From Mucilaginibacter kameinonensis (GTDB lineage Bacteria > Bacteroidota > Bacteroidia > Sphingobacteriales > Sphingobacteriaceae), in contig NZ_RCWZ01000001.1 of the NCBI RefSeq assembly GCF_003675385.1, positions 372,001-436,000 of the forward strand: DNA of 64,000 bases, given 5' to 3'. The position numbers and the translations under genes were made by a program. A model generated the notes under the pieces. It did no database searches, was not told the origin of the DNA, and saw only the letters and a program-made list of their open reading frames with translations. Below, one piece after another: positions 35,001-44,757 of the stretch; the stretch's first letter is position 1, and every line of letters begins with the position of its first letter.

Positions 35001-35354
35001 TTTCTGGAAGATTAATTTTATTTTGGATCAATCGTTCCGTAAAGGTAAGTTCATTTTGGAATAAACGTTCCGTAATTATTTTTTATTAGGCTGGGATGAC
35101 AAAAGCACCTTATGATTTTTGGACTAAAAAACGGAGAACGGAGAGTTAAATAAAGAATGTCATTTCGAAAGAGCCCATTGGGCATAGAGCGCCGGTGGCG
35201 AAAGAGAAATCTTATACGCCCTGTATATCCATCATGCATGCTTTAAAGGCGAGCGTATAGGATTTCTTCTCACTCCCCGCGCTTTTCCATCCCACTGTTC
35301 GTTCGAAATGACAACCAGGTTATTGGTTTGTAAAAATACTTTGTGCGAGAAACC
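35001..35354. repeat. Gene-free stretch: operators, then GTCATTTCGA palindromic repeat
   Basis: 35157-35312 is a 156-bp copy of the family at 25661 (starts ATGTCATTTCGAAAG, ends GTTCGAAATGACA, inner GAAATCTTATAC/GTATAGGATTTC). 35001-35076 is the SDR promoter region. No ORF between. Confidence 0.75.
35021..35075. promoter_or_regulatory. Tandem operator-like sites upstream of the SDR gene
   Basis: Two copies with start points exactly 33 bp apart (three helical turns), at 35021-35042 and 35054-35075, have the pattern TTTTGG-N8-CGTTCCGTAA. The right copy holds inverted GGAA/TTCC halves with a 6-bp gap; the left has GGAT/TTCC. They begin 21 bp before the ATG at 35000. Spacing and position fit binding by the neighbouring TetR-family repressor. 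Confidence 0.55.
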
Positions 35355-36221
35355 CTATTCTTCAGTAGCCATTTCATTGCGCTTGAGCACAAAGGCCATC
35401 AGATCGTTGATTGGCTGTTTGATGATCTTGCCGGTTTTTACGCCATGCAGCGTGCAAAGCGCGGTTAATTCATCGGCAAAAGAGTAGGCTATGGAGCCTA
35501 CAAAATGGCATTTATATTTATGATACTCGGGGTACGATTTGATGTTACTTTCAATAAATTCTACCAGGCCGTCAACCAGCATGGAGTGGCCATATTCGGT
35601 TTCCTTGATCTCGCTTACAAACTTACTGAACGATGCCAGATACGTGTTGGCATTAGGTTTCTGGTATACATTTTTGATCACGATTTCCTTATTCAGGCGA
35701 TAGGCCTTATCAAATTTCTGGCTGATCTCATGCGGCATATTGCCGTATAAAAAATCGGTGATCAGTTTTTTGCCAAACCAGGTGCCCGAGCCTTCATCGC
35801 CCAAAACAAAGCCAAGGCCGTGCTGGCCATCGTAGATGTCTTCACCGTCAAAAAAGGAAATATTACTGCCAGTACCTAACACACAGCAGATCCCCTTTTC
35901 ATGGCCGCAGGTTGCATAGGCGCATCCCAGCAAATCGCTGTCGACACTAATATATGCTTTGCCAAAATGCTGGCTTAGGGCATTAGATACAACCTCATGC
36001 CTATCCGGGCTGCTGCAACCGGCGCCAAAAAAGTATACTTCAGAAATTTCGGCCGCAAACGCTACCATTTCAGGTGCCTGTTCAAGAATAATACGGGCAA
36101 TCTCCTTTTCGGTTAAAAAATAAGGGTTTAACCCGGCTGTAAGGAACGAGCGGGTTTCCTGGTCTGAAACGGTAAGCAGCCAGTCGGTTTTTGATGACCC
36201 GCTATCTGCAACTAATATCAT
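35355..36221 (-). CDS. BadF/BadG-type sugar kinase, probable N-acetylglucosamine kinase
   Basis: This 288-residue protein has the ASKHA/BadF fold: an N-terminal phosphate-1 motif VADSGSSKTDW, CCVLGTGSNISFF for phosphate 2, and GDEGSGTWFG, which is typical of GlcNAc/glucosamine kinases of this family. It phosphorylates an amino sugar at O6 in the cytoplasm. I chose ATG 36221 over TTG 36227. Its first 4 bp overlap the upstream receiver gene (36218-36221), so translation is coupled to a CheY-like protein, an unusual pairing. Substrate is by family inference. Confidence 0.85.
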   Translation of the reverse strand: MILVADSGSSKTDWLLTVSDQETRSFLTAGLNPYFLTEKEIARIILEQAPEMVAFAAEISEVYFFGAGCSSPDRHEVVSNALSQHFGKAYISVDSDLLGCAYATCGHEKGICCVLGTGSNISFFDGEDIYDGQHGLGFVLGDEGSGTWFGKKLITDFLYGNMPHEISQKFDKAYRLNKEIVIKNVYQKPNANTYLASFSKFVSEIKETEYGHSMLVDGLVEFIESNIKSYPEYHKYKCHFVGSIAYSFADELTALCTLHGVKTGKIIKQPINDLMAFVLKRNEMATEE

Positions 36222-36598
36222 TGACAAATTTCTTCGAGCACTTTAACGGTAAGTGGTTTATGAATAAACTGAGTAATATGCTTATTATCACTTGACTGCT
36301 TCATATCTGTAGGATCAAGCGATGACGATAACATATATATTTTAATTCCTTTTTTAGCTATTTCCAACCCATCATATTCGTGCAGAAATTCAAAACCGCT
36401 CATCATTGGCATCCTGATATCTAAAAAAATAACGTCGGGATCTACCGATCCGTCCCTTAATGATTCAATGGCCTCCATCGGCGACTGACGCACAATGATG
36501 TTCTCGGCAAAATTACTGCTCTCTAAAACCCGCCGCGTTATGAAGTTATCAATGTAGTTATCATCAATAAGCAGGCAGGTTTTAAAAGGGGTAGTCAT
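36218..36598 (-). CDS. single-domain response regulator (CheY-like)
   Basis: This 126-residue receiver domain has LLIDDNYID (acidic pair), DVIFLDIRMPMMSG (phospho-acceptor Asp in LDIRMP), the MLSSS switch Ser and HKPL Lys. It has no output domain. It would be phosphorylated by a histidine kinase elsewhere; none is near. It overlaps the kinase gene by 4 bp. Confidence 0.93.
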   Translation of the reverse strand: MTTPFKTCLLIDDNYIDNFITRRVLESSNFAENIIVRQSPMEAIESLRDGSVDPDVIFLDIRMPMMSGFEFLHEYDGLEIAKKGIKIYMLSSSLDPTDMKQSSDNKHITQFIHKPLTVKVLEEICQ

Positions 36599-36639
36599 AT
36601 CTCAAAAGTAGGCTTTTAAACCTATTTTTAAAATATTTT

Positions 36640-37962
36640 TTATTGGATGTTAATACTATTGGTGATTTGTTTTAACATGATCTCGGCCTGTTTACTTTGG
36701 TATTGGGCAGCAAAAAACTTGGATTGTGCATCAAGGTAATTACGTTGTGCTTCCCTTACCTCAAGTGGCGTAATGTTGCCCAGCTTATATTTATCAAGCG
36801 TAATATCCAGGTTCTTCTTGTTAAGGTTTACGTTAGCCTCTTCCAGTTTTACCAGGTCGAGTCCTGAAAGGTACGCCACAAACAAACTGTTAATCTGACT
36901 TTCGATATTCAGCTTGGTTTGTTTGGCCGCAATACCGGCATTATCAATCTGGATCTTGGCATTTTTTTCGCGCCTGTTTTGATTGAAGCCGTCAAAAATA
37001 TTAATGCTTGCTGTAAGCCCGTAGTTAAGCCCGTGGGCATTTTGTGATATGGTAAAACCTGCGGGTGTTTTGCTATTGGTAAACACATAACCCGATGTTA
37101 AACCAACCTGTGGGTAACGTGTCGAGCGTACCTGTTTCAGATTGATCTCGGCCAGGCGCTGGTTAATTTGTGCCGATAAGATCCCCGGGTTTTGCAGCTG
37201 CGCGTTATTGAGCACATCGGCCAAAATAAGTTTATCATCAACCACAATGGTGTCTGCCACCGAAAAATCAGTTTGCAGATCGCGGATCAGCAACTGGTTA
37301 AGCTGTATTTTGGTTGATTTAAATAACTGGTACTGGATAATCAGGTTACCGGTATCGGTATTCAAATTTACCTGTGCGTTTAATACATCAAGCCTTGAGG
37401 CGCGGCCTACATTAAATTTATCGGTGGCAATACGTAGCTGGGTCCGGGATATATCTATCGCCCCTTTCAATGCCTTCACCTGTTCGTTTTGACTAATGAG
37501 ATCGTAATACGTATTGATCACGCTGGCAACCGTACGCTGTACGGTATCCTGTAACCTCAAAACGCCAAGCTTATCCAGCTGTTTAAGCTGATCGTAGTTG
37601 GCGAACATGCCAAAGCCGTCAAAAATTGTCCAGTTAAGGTTTACACCATAGCTGTTGTTAGAGTTATGGGCATTAATGTTATTGTATTTGCCGGTGTTAA
37701 GCGTTTGCTTGGTTGACTGGCGGCTGTTGTTGTCGGTAAAATTACCATTAAGTTGAGGCAGCATCCCCGCGTTACCCGCCGTAACGTTGTTTGACGCTAT
37801 GGTTGAATTGTTTTGCGACAGCTTAATATTATAGTTATTCTTCAGGGCTATTTCCACCGCGTCTTTAAGCGTTAGCAGTGGTTGCTCAGGCTGCTGGGCC
37901 TTCGCGATGGCCGATGCCATCGCGAAAGTAAATACCAGGCAAGCTATTTTCTTGATCATCAT
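36640..37962 (-). CDS. TolC-family outer-membrane efflux protein
   Basis: This 440-residue protein has a signal peptide (about 1-22, AIAKA) and two repeats of the TolC/OEP fold with long coiled-coil helices (NINAHNSNN region, then LGNITPLEVREAQRNYLDAQSKFFAAQ in the second). It forms the outer-membrane exit duct of a tripartite pump. It starts 6 bp after the RND gene stop, at the end of an efflux operon. The first two codons are both ATG; either may start. Confidence 0.93.
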   Translation of the reverse strand: MMIKKIACLVFTFAMASAIAKAQQPEQPLLTLKDAVEIALKNNYNIKLSQNNSTIASNNVTAGNAGMLPQLNGNFTDNNSRQSTKQTLNTGKYNNINAHNSNNSYGVNLNWTIFDGFGMFANYDQLKQLDKLGVLRLQDTVQRTVASVINTYYDLISQNEQVKALKGAIDISRTQLRIATDKFNVGRASRLDVLNAQVNLNTDTGNLIIQYQLFKSTKIQLNQLLIRDLQTDFSVADTIVVDDKLILADVLNNAQLQNPGILSAQINQRLAEINLKQVRSTRYPQVGLTSGYVFTNSKTPAGFTISQNAHGLNYGLTASINIFDGFNQNRREKNAKIQIDNAGIAAKQTKLNIESQINSLFVAYLSGLDLVKLEEANVNLNKKNLDITLDKYKLGNITPLEVREAQRNYLDAQSKFFAAQYQSKQAEIMLKQITNSINIQ

Positions 37963-37968
37963 ATTATA

Positions 37969-40900
37969 TTACAGGTTTTCGATCAGTTTAGGTTCGTGGT
38001 GATGCGGGTGACGTGCAGCCTCGGCTATTTCGGCTTCGGCAGCCATATCTTCAGGATCATGGTCATGATCTTTACGGGTTTTAGCAGCAAGCAACATGTA
38101 CATCATCGGGATAATATATAGTGTTAATACCAACGAGAACAACATCCCGCCCATGATAACAATACCCAATGATACACGGCTTTTTGCGCCGGCACCCAAT
38201 GCAAACGCGATAGGCACAGCACCAAGTACTACTGCCAAACTGGTCATTAATATTGGGCGAAGACGGGCAGTAGCTGCTTCAATAACAGCCTCATATTTAG
38301 GCACACCCTGTTCCATCCGCTGGTTGGCAAACTCTACGATGAGGATACCATTTTTAGTTACTAAGCCCACGAGGGTAATGATCCCGATCTCGCTGAAGAT
38401 ATTGAGTGTTTGGTTAAACAACCACAACGATAAAAACGCGCCCGAAATCGCCAACGGTACGGTAAGCATCACAATAAACGGATCCATAAAACTTTCAAAC
38501 TGCGCTGCAAGTACCAGGTAAATGAGCAACAACGCGAATCCAAAGGCAAAAAGAATATTTGACGAACCTTCGGCATAGTCACGTGACGGGCCGCTAAGCG
38601 CGGTACTGAAGGTATCGTCAAGCAAACTTTTGGCTATCCTGTCCATCTCCTTAATACCATCGCCTACGGTATAGCCTGGCGCCAGACCGGCAGATAGCGT
38701 AGCCGATTTATAACGGTTAAAGTGATAAATAGCGGGAGGAGTGGCACCTTCGGTAGTTTTCACCACGTTGTCCAGCTGTACCAAATTACCTTTTGAACTC
38801 CGCACATAAACCGATTTCAAGTCAAGCGGCTGGTCGCGGTTTGCACGGTCAACCTGAGCTATTACCTGGTATTGCTTACCGTTAATCAGGAAGTAATCCA
38901 AACGACCGGCACTATAGTACAACTGTAGCGTTTGAGCAATATCATCAACCGAAACACCTAAATCGCGCGCACGCTCACGATCTGTAATTACGCGCAACTC
39001 GGGCTTGGTAAATTTCAGGTTAACATCCGTTCCCTGGAAAACCGGGCTTTTTGAAACCTCAGCAAAAAACGTTGGCAATACCTTGCGGATCTTTTCAAAA
39101 TCCTGGTTCTGGATTACGTACTGCACCGGTAACGAAGTTTTTGAACCCGAACCGCCGCCGCTTATCGTTTGCTCTTGTATAACAATGGCACGGGCATCTG
39201 GCATTTTGCGTAGTTTACCGTTCAGCCAGTCGGCAAGCTCCTGTTGAGTACGAACGCGTTCATCCGGCTTAACAAGCCCCACCCTGCCAAAACCGGTATT
39301 AGCTGCACCACCGCCGCCAAATGATGGCGAAACAATTTCAAGGTTTACGTCAGCCTCCGGGATAGAGTCGGCCACGAGGTTAGATACCTTGTCCATATAC
39401 TTCGTCATGTATTCATAGGTAGCACCTTCCGATCCGGTGACGCTGTAACGGAGCAAACTACGGTCGTCAAGCGGAGCCAATTCTGAAGGGATCACTTTTA
39501 CCAGGATACCGATAATTACGATAGAGGCCGCAAGGATGGCGAATGAGACCCACTTACGCTTCATGAACTTAATGAGCGACTCCGAATACGAATTGGTCAT
39601 GTTCACGAAGAAAGGCTCTGTTTTTTCGTAAAATTTAGATTTCTTCTGGTTTTTACGGATCAGTTTCACGTTAAGCATCGGCGTTAATGAAAGCGATACA
39701 AACGCAGAGATCAATACCGAACCCGCTACAACCACCGCGAACTCGCGGAACAAGCGGCCTGTAAAACCCTGTAAAAATACGATTGGTAAAAACACCGCTG
39801 CCAGCGTAACCGATGTGGATACTACCGCGAAAAAAATCTCGGCCGAGCCCTCAAAAGCAGCCTTGCGGATAGCCATGCCGGCCTCTACTTTTTTATAGAT
39901 ATTCTCTGTTACTACAATACCATCATCTACCACCAGGCCCGTTGCCAGTACTATCCCCAGCAGGGTTAGGATATTGATGGAAAAACCGAAGATATACATG
40001 ATAAAGAAAGCCCCGATCAACGATACCGGGATATCTATCAGCGGACGGAAAGCGATAAGCCAATCACGGAAGAAGAGGTAAATGATAATTACCACCAGCA
40101 CAAAGGCTACAATAAGCGTTTCCTGTACTTCGGATATCGACTGGTTGATGAACTTGGTATTATCCAAGGCCACTTTTACGTGGATATCATTTGGAAGATC
40201 TTTTTTGATCTGCTCAAGACGAACATAAAAATCTTTGGCTATCTGCACGTAGTTGGCACCCGGCTGTGGCACCAAAGCCAAACCAACCATCGGCACGCCC
40301 GATTCTTTAAATATGGTTTCTTCGTTTGCAGAACCCAGCACCGCGTAACCTACATCTTTCAGGCGAATAACTTTATTGCTGTCTGTACGGAGAATAAGGT
40401 TGTTAAAATCCTGTTCGGTGGCCAGTTTACCCAGCGCCCTGATGGTAACCTCGGTATTATTGCCTTCAATTTTACCGGCAGGCAACTCTACGTTCTCTTT
40501 AGCCAAAGCCGCGCCAATATCTGTTGCGGTAAGCCCCTGAGCCGAAAGTTTGGCCGGATCAATCCACAGGCGCATAGCATACTGGCGTTGCCCCTGCACG
40601 TTAATGGTGCTCACACCCGGAATAGTTTGTAAACCCTCCAATAAAACGTTCTCGGCGTAATCATCAAGCTGGTTAATATTACGCGAGTCGCTGCTTACTG
40701 TTAGGGTAATGATCTGGTCGGCACTGGCATCGGCTTTTGTCACTACCGGCGGCGCGTTGATATCCTGTGGCAACTGGCGCTGTGCCTGGCTCACTTTGTC
40801 GCGCACGTCGTTAGCAGCCGTTTCCAGGTCGGCATCAAGGTCAAACTCAACCGTGATGTTGCTTTGCCCAACCGAGCTGGTTGACGAAATATTACGGATA

Positions 40901-41127
40901 CCCGGCACACCGTTGATTGATTTTTCGAGCGGCTCGGTTATCTGCGATTCAATTACATCGGCATTTGCGCCAGAGTAACTGGTAGATACCGAAATAATGG
41001 GCGGATCCACAGACGGGAAATCCCGCACACCTAAAAATTTGTAGCCGATAATACCGAACACAACAATAACTACAGACATTACTGTTGCCAATACCGGCCT
41101 TTTAATACTTACTGAGGATAAGCTCAT
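37969..41127 (-). CDS. RND multidrug efflux pump permease, HAE-1 type
   Basis: This 1052-residue protein is full RND length, with 12 predicted helices and two large periplasmic loops. The start SIKRPVLATVMSVVIVVFGIIG, the proton-relay TM4 motif GLVVDDGIVVTENIY and the C-terminal His/Glu-rich tail are seen. It exports hydrophobic compounds by proton antiport as a trimer, with the adaptor gene 7 bp upstream and the TolC-type gene downstream. Substrate not evident. Confidence 0.96.
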   Translation of the reverse strand: MSLSSVSIKRPVLATVMSVVIVVFGIIGYKFLGVRDFPSVDPPIISVSTSYSGANADVIESQITEPLEKSINGVPGIRNISSTSSVGQSNITVEFDLDADLETAANDVRDKVSQAQRQLPQDINAPPVVTKADASADQIITLTVSSDSRNINQLDDYAENVLLEGLQTIPGVSTINVQGQRQYAMRLWIDPAKLSAQGLTATDIGAALAKENVELPAGKIEGNNTEVTIRALGKLATEQDFNNLILRTDSNKVIRLKDVGYAVLGSANEETIFKESGVPMVGLALVPQPGANYVQIAKDFYVRLEQIKKDLPNDIHVKVALDNTKFINQSISEVQETLIVAFVLVVIIIYLFFRDWLIAFRPLIDIPVSLIGAFFIMYIFGFSINILTLLGIVLATGLVVDDGIVVTENIYKKVEAGMAIRKAAFEGSAEIFFAVVSTSVTLAAVFLPIVFLQGFTGRLFREFAVVVAGSVLISAFVSLSLTPMLNVKLIRKNQKKSKFYEKTEPFFVNMTNSYSESLIKFMKRKWVSFAILAASIVIIGILVKVIPSELAPLDDRSLLRYSVTGSEGATYEYMTKYMDKVSNLVADSIPEADVNLEIVSPSFGGGGAANTGFGRVGLVKPDERVRTQQELADWLNGKLRKMPDARAIVIQEQTISGGGSGSKTSLPVQYVIQNQDFEKIRKVLPTFFAEVSKSPVFQGTDVNLKFTKPELRVITDRERARDLGVSVDDIAQTLQLYYSAGRLDYFLINGKQYQVIAQVDRANRDQPLDLKSVYVRSSKGNLVQLDNVVKTTEGATPPAIYHFNRYKSATLSAGLAPGYTVGDGIKEMDRIAKSLLDDTFSTALSGPSRDYAEGSSNILFAFGFALLLIYLVLAAQFESFMDPFIVMLTVPLAISGAFLSLWLFNQTLNIFSEIGIITLVGLVTKNGILIVEFANQRMEQGVPKYEAVIEAATARLRPILMTSLAVVLGAVPIAFALGAGAKSRVSLGIVIMGGMLFSLVLTLYIIPMMYMLLAAKTRKDHDHDPEDMAAEAEIAEAARHPHHHEPKLIENL

Positions 41128-41134
41128 ATCGGAT

Positions 41135-42217
41135 TTATTTAATAACTTTTGAAATATGCAATGGCACTTTTGGCCTCATTTGTATCAAACCTGAAACCAC
41201 CACGCTATCGCCAGGTTGCAAGCCTTCAATTATCTGGATCTTGGTATCGGTACGCAAATCGGTTTTAACCGGCTTTGAAACCGCGGTTCCATTTTTGTAA
41301 ATCCAAACTATATTGCTTTTCAAATCAGGAATAACAGCCTGCGTTGGCAGCAGGATAGTTTTAGGGATTTGATCAAGTGTTAAGCTGATCTTGGCAAAAC
41401 CACCGGCGGTAAGCAAGCCTTTAGGATTTGGCGCCTTAGCGCGCACTGTAATAGTACGTGAAGTGGCGTCAATTGCCGGATCGATAGCGTAAACAGTACC
41501 AACAAAGTTTTCCATCGAGCTTTCGGTACGGAACCTGATCTTACTTCCCGGGCCAAGGATAGACAAATACCTTTCAGGCACCGAAAAAGTAACCTTAGCC
41601 GGATCGATATTAACCAGCGTAGCGATAGTTGATGATGGCGACAGGTAGCTGCCCGGGCTAACATTTCTTAAACCAATAGTGCCTGAAAATGGCGCGCGGA
41701 TCTCGGTACGGGCCAATTGTGCCTTGATTACATCGGCAGCAGCCTTTAACGAGTTAAGGGAAGTTAATGAAGTATCATATTCTTCCTGGCTTATGGCCTC
41801 TTTTTGCAATAACTGGCGGTTGCGGCTTTCCTGTTGCTTAGCCAGCGCAACCTGGTATTGGTTCTGTTGCAATGAAGCTTCCAGATCCTGATTATATACC
41901 TTAACCAACAACTGCCCTTTGGTAACTTTAGTTCCTTCATTAAAATAAATCCCCGTGATGTTGCCGGCTGTCTGGCTCACAAGGTTTACTTTTTCGTTAG
42001 CATCAATAGTACCGGTAATATCTATGACGTTGCTAACGGCGGTGTCCTTAACTATCATCACATTAACATTCACCGGGCCACCGCCTTTTTTCTTATCACC
42101 CTTACCCGAAGCCATAGCCGCGGCCGATTTCTTTGCCCCCTCGCTAAAAAATTTGTTGTAAATTAAATAGGCAACCAGCAGGGCCAGCGCCGTGTAAATA
42201 ATATATTTCGTTTTCAT
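41135..42217 (-). CDS. RND periplasmic adaptor (HlyD/MFP family)
   Basis: This 360-residue protein has an N-terminal membrane anchor (about 7-24), a Lys/Gly-rich linker (GKGDKKKGGGP), a barrel-sandwich lipoyl domain with hairpin (AGNITGIYFNEGTKVTKGQLLVK then LQQNQYQVALAKQQ), IRAPFSGTIGLRNVSPG and a beta-barrel end. It links the RND permease to the TolC exit duct. Complete length. It starts 7 bp after the MarR gene stop. Confidence 0.95.
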   Translation of the reverse strand: MKTKYIIYTALALLVAYLIYNKFFSEGAKKSAAAMASGKGDKKKGGGPVNVNVMIVKDTAVSNVIDITGTIDANEKVNLVSQTAGNITGIYFNEGTKVTKGQLLVKVYNQDLEASLQQNQYQVALAKQQESRNRQLLQKEAISQEEYDTSLTSLNSLKAAADVIKAQLARTEIRAPFSGTIGLRNVSPGSYLSPSSTIATLVNIDPAKVTFSVPERYLSILGPGSKIRFRTESSMENFVGTVYAIDPAIDATSRTITVRAKAPNPKGLLTAGGFAKISLTLDQIPKTILLPTQAVIPDLKSNIVWIYKNGTAVSKPVKTDLRTDTKIQIIEGLQPGDSVVVSGLIQMRPKVPLHISKVIK

Positions 42218-42224
42218 ACTTTGT

Positions 42225-42692
42225 TTAATCCGTGTGTGGTTTAGCTTGTAGGGTTGTTTCGGGTGATATTAATGGTTTTAAATTTTTGTGCATCCGGGTA
42301 AGTACACTTTCAAATACCTGCATATCGGCTTCAGATATGCCCTCAGTAATATCAGTGTTGATGTTTCCAAATGTTTCGAGTATCTGGGGTACGGCCAGTT
42401 TAGCCTTTTCGGTTACCCGTAGTAATTGTTGGCGCCTGTCGTTCGGGTTATTTTCACGGTAAACAAATCCCCTTGACGATAGCAGGTTGATGATGTTCAC
42501 CATGGCCGATTTATCCTTGCCCAGCATATGCGCCAGCGCGTTTTGCGTAAGCTGTCCGTCATGAATGTAAATAAGCGAAATGATATAATGGTACCTTGTA
42601 ACTTCCAGATGAGCGGTTTGCTTTACCAGTACATCCAGGTACAATTTACCCAAGCGGAGCAGCTTGCGCGAAATAGGTTCAATCAGTTCCAT
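42225..42692 (-). CDS. MarR-family transcriptional regulator of the efflux operon
   Basis: This 155-residue winged-helix regulator has helix-turn-helix LTQNALAHMLGKDKSAMVNIINLL and wing NPNDRRQQLLRVTE, exactly the MarR pattern. It is first in the operon followed by adaptor, permease and exit duct with 6-7-bp gaps, so it probably autoregulates pump expression in response to a small phenolic or drug-like ligand. Ligand unknown. An AT-rich half-palindrome at its start region (42700-42740) could be the operator; I cannot define it. Confidence 0.93.
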   Translation of the reverse strand: MELIEPISRKLLRLGKLYLDVLVKQTAHLEVTRYHYIISLIYIHDGQLTQNALAHMLGKDKSAMVNIINLLSSRGFVYRENNPNDRRQQLLRVTEKAKLAVPQILETFGNINTDITEGISEADMQVFESVLTRMHKNLKPLISPETTLQAKPHTD

Positions 42693-42826
42693 TTTACTTA
42701 AAATCGATGTAAAACTAATAGCATAATATTAACAATAGTTGCATGTATCAACCATTTTACAACGACGTTTTAGGCACAGGAATGCCAGATATTTAACTGA
42801 TTATATAATTTTTATAAATTGCGTGC

Positions 42827-44629
42827 ATGAAACTGACCAACCTACGCACGTTATTTTTTCTAACGATTTTAATTATGAGTACTACCATCAGCGAGGCAGC
42901 CGCCAACGCTCAGATTACCTACAATGTTTCGTTTCCGGAAGCCCAGGCCCATTATGCCGATATCGAAATGCACATTTCCGGGCTTCAGCAAAACACCCTT
43001 GAACTGAAAATGCCGGTATGGACACCCGGCTCGTACCTTGTCCGCGAATTCGCGAAAAACATCGAATCATTAAGTGCCGAAACCAGTGGCAAGCCGGTTG
43101 CAGCACCCAAAATCAATAAGAATACCTGGCAAATTGTTACAAAAGGAATTTCATCGGTAACGGTAAAATACCGCGTTTATGCCTTTGAGCTTTCGGTACG
43201 CACCAGCTTTATTGATGCGTCACATGCATTCCTTTCAACTACTGGTATCTTTATTTACCCGGCAAACATGCTGCATTCGCCGGCTACCATCCATATTAAG
43301 CCTTATAAAAACTGGGATAAGGTTTCCACCAGCTTAGATATCGTAAATAATGATCCTTTTACCCGTTTATCACCCAACTTTGACATCCTGTTTGATTCGC
43401 CTATTGAAGTAGGCAACCAGGATGTTTTTGGCTTTGACGCGTCTGGCGTTCATTATGAAATTTGCATGTATGGCGGTGGCAACTACGACAGGGAGAAGCT
43501 AAAAGCCGATATCCACAAAATTGTTGACCAGGAAACTGCTGTATTTGGTGAAAACCCTAACAAGCACTATGTATTTATAGTACATAATCGCCAGCGCAAC
43601 GGTGGTGGTTTGGAGCACCTGAGCTCGACTGTTTTAGGCGCTTCGCGCGACAATTACGCTAACGATAAAGGCTACCAAAGCTTTTTAGGCCTGGTTGCCC
43701 ATGAGCATTTTCATTTATGGAATGTAAAACGCCTGCGCCCAATTGTTTTAGGCCCGTTTGATTATGATAATGAAAACTATACCACCAACCTGTGGATAGC
43801 CGAAGGCTTTACCGAATATTACCAGGGCATTATTGTTCGCCGTACGCAATTGTTTCCTGTCGAAAATTATTTTGACACTTTGGAGGGCGAATTCAACATC
43901 CTTGAAAACCTGCCGGGCAAGGATGTACAAACCGTTGCCGAATCAAGCTTCGACGCCTGGATCAAGGCATATCGCCCTAACGAAAACTCAAATAACAGCA
44001 CCATATCGTACTACAACAAAGGCGCTATTATTGGCATGATGCTGGACCTGGAGATCATTAACGACAGCAAAGGCAAATACTCCTTAGATGATGCGATGAG
44101 ATATATGTATACCCAGTTTTACAAAACAAAAAAACGCGGTTATACCGATGCAGAGTTTAAAGCCGCCTTTGAAAAATTTGCTGGTAAAAAACTGGATGAC
44201 TTTTATGCTAAATACATCAATGGTCTAACCCCGGTAGATTATAACAAATACTTGGGCTATGCGGGTTACAAGATAGTTGATGAACTGGCTGGCAAAAACG
44301 ATGCGGCCTTAGGAATCACTACAGCCACAAACGCCGCCAAAAAAATTATTGTTACCGGAGTACAACGCGGCACTGCAGCCTATATAGACGGCATTAACGT
44401 TAACGACGAAATCACGGCTATTGATGGCAATCCCGTTACCGACGCGGCAACCATGATCAAAGATAAAAACCCGGGAGATAAGATCCAGGTTACAGTAACC
44501 CGCGACGGACAGGCCATTATCCTGCCGGTTACCCTGCTGAAAAGCAACCGCGTTAAATACAACATTGCTACAATTGACAACCCAACCGAACAGCAACTGG
44601 TTGTAAGGAAAAAGTGGTTGAGTATATAA
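42827..44629 (+). CDS. M61-family metallopeptidase with PDZ domain
   Basis: This 600-residue protein has a signal peptide (1-25), a beta-rich N-domain (about 30-190), the catalytic core with VAHEHFHLWNVKRLRP (HExxH, about 288) and WIAEGFTEYYQG (third ligand and Glu), and a PDZ domain near 480-570 (GVQRGTAAYIDGINVNDEITAIDG). The family is a glycine-preferring aminopeptidase type that works in the periplasm or on the surface. Full length, single gene, ended by a terminator at 44652. Confidence 0.92.
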   Translation: MKLTNLRTLFFLTILIMSTTISEAAANAQITYNVSFPEAQAHYADIEMHISGLQQNTLELKMPVWTPGSYLVREFAKNIESLSAETSGKPVAAPKINKNTWQIVTKGISSVTVKYRVYAFELSVRTSFIDASHAFLSTTGIFIYPANMLHSPATIHIKPYKNWDKVSTSLDIVNNDPFTRLSPNFDILFDSPIEVGNQDVFGFDASGVHYEICMYGGGNYDREKLKADIHKIVDQETAVFGENPNKHYVFIVHNRQRNGGGLEHLSSTVLGASRDNYANDKGYQSFLGLVAHEHFHLWNVKRLRPIVLGPFDYDNENYTTNLWIAEGFTEYYQGIIVRRTQLFPVENYFDTLEGEFNILENLPGKDVQTVAESSFDAWIKAYRPNENSNNSTISYYNKGAIIGMMLDLEIINDSKGKYSLDDAMRYMYTQFYKTKKRGYTDAEFKAAFEKFAGKKLDDFYAKYINGLTPVDYNKYLGYAGYKIVDELAGKNDAALGITTATNAAKKIIVTGVQRGTAAYIDGINVNDEITAIDGNPVTDAATMIKDKNPGDKIQVTVTRDGQAIILPVTLLKSNRVKYNIATIDNPTEQQLVVRKKWLSI

Positions 44630-44651
44630 GATATGTTTTATTAATAATGGA

Positions 44652-44679
44652 GGGCCGGCTGAAAAGCTGGCCCTTTTTT
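44652..44679 (+). terminator. Rho-independent terminator after the M61 peptidase gene
   Basis: GGGCCGGCT (44652-44660), GAAA loop, AGCTGGCCC (44665-44673) pairing with one G-U, then TTTTTT. Confidence 0.9.
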
Positions 44680-44757
44680 CGTTTGAAAACTTGTTATTCC
44701 TGGGGAAGGAGAAAATTAAACTTTTAAAAAGTGAAGTGACATTAAATGTATAGGGAC

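Noticed and set aside
42693..42826. Operator for the MarR regulator
   Set aside because: AT-rich partial symmetry is visible, but no clean palindrome or repeat could be defined.
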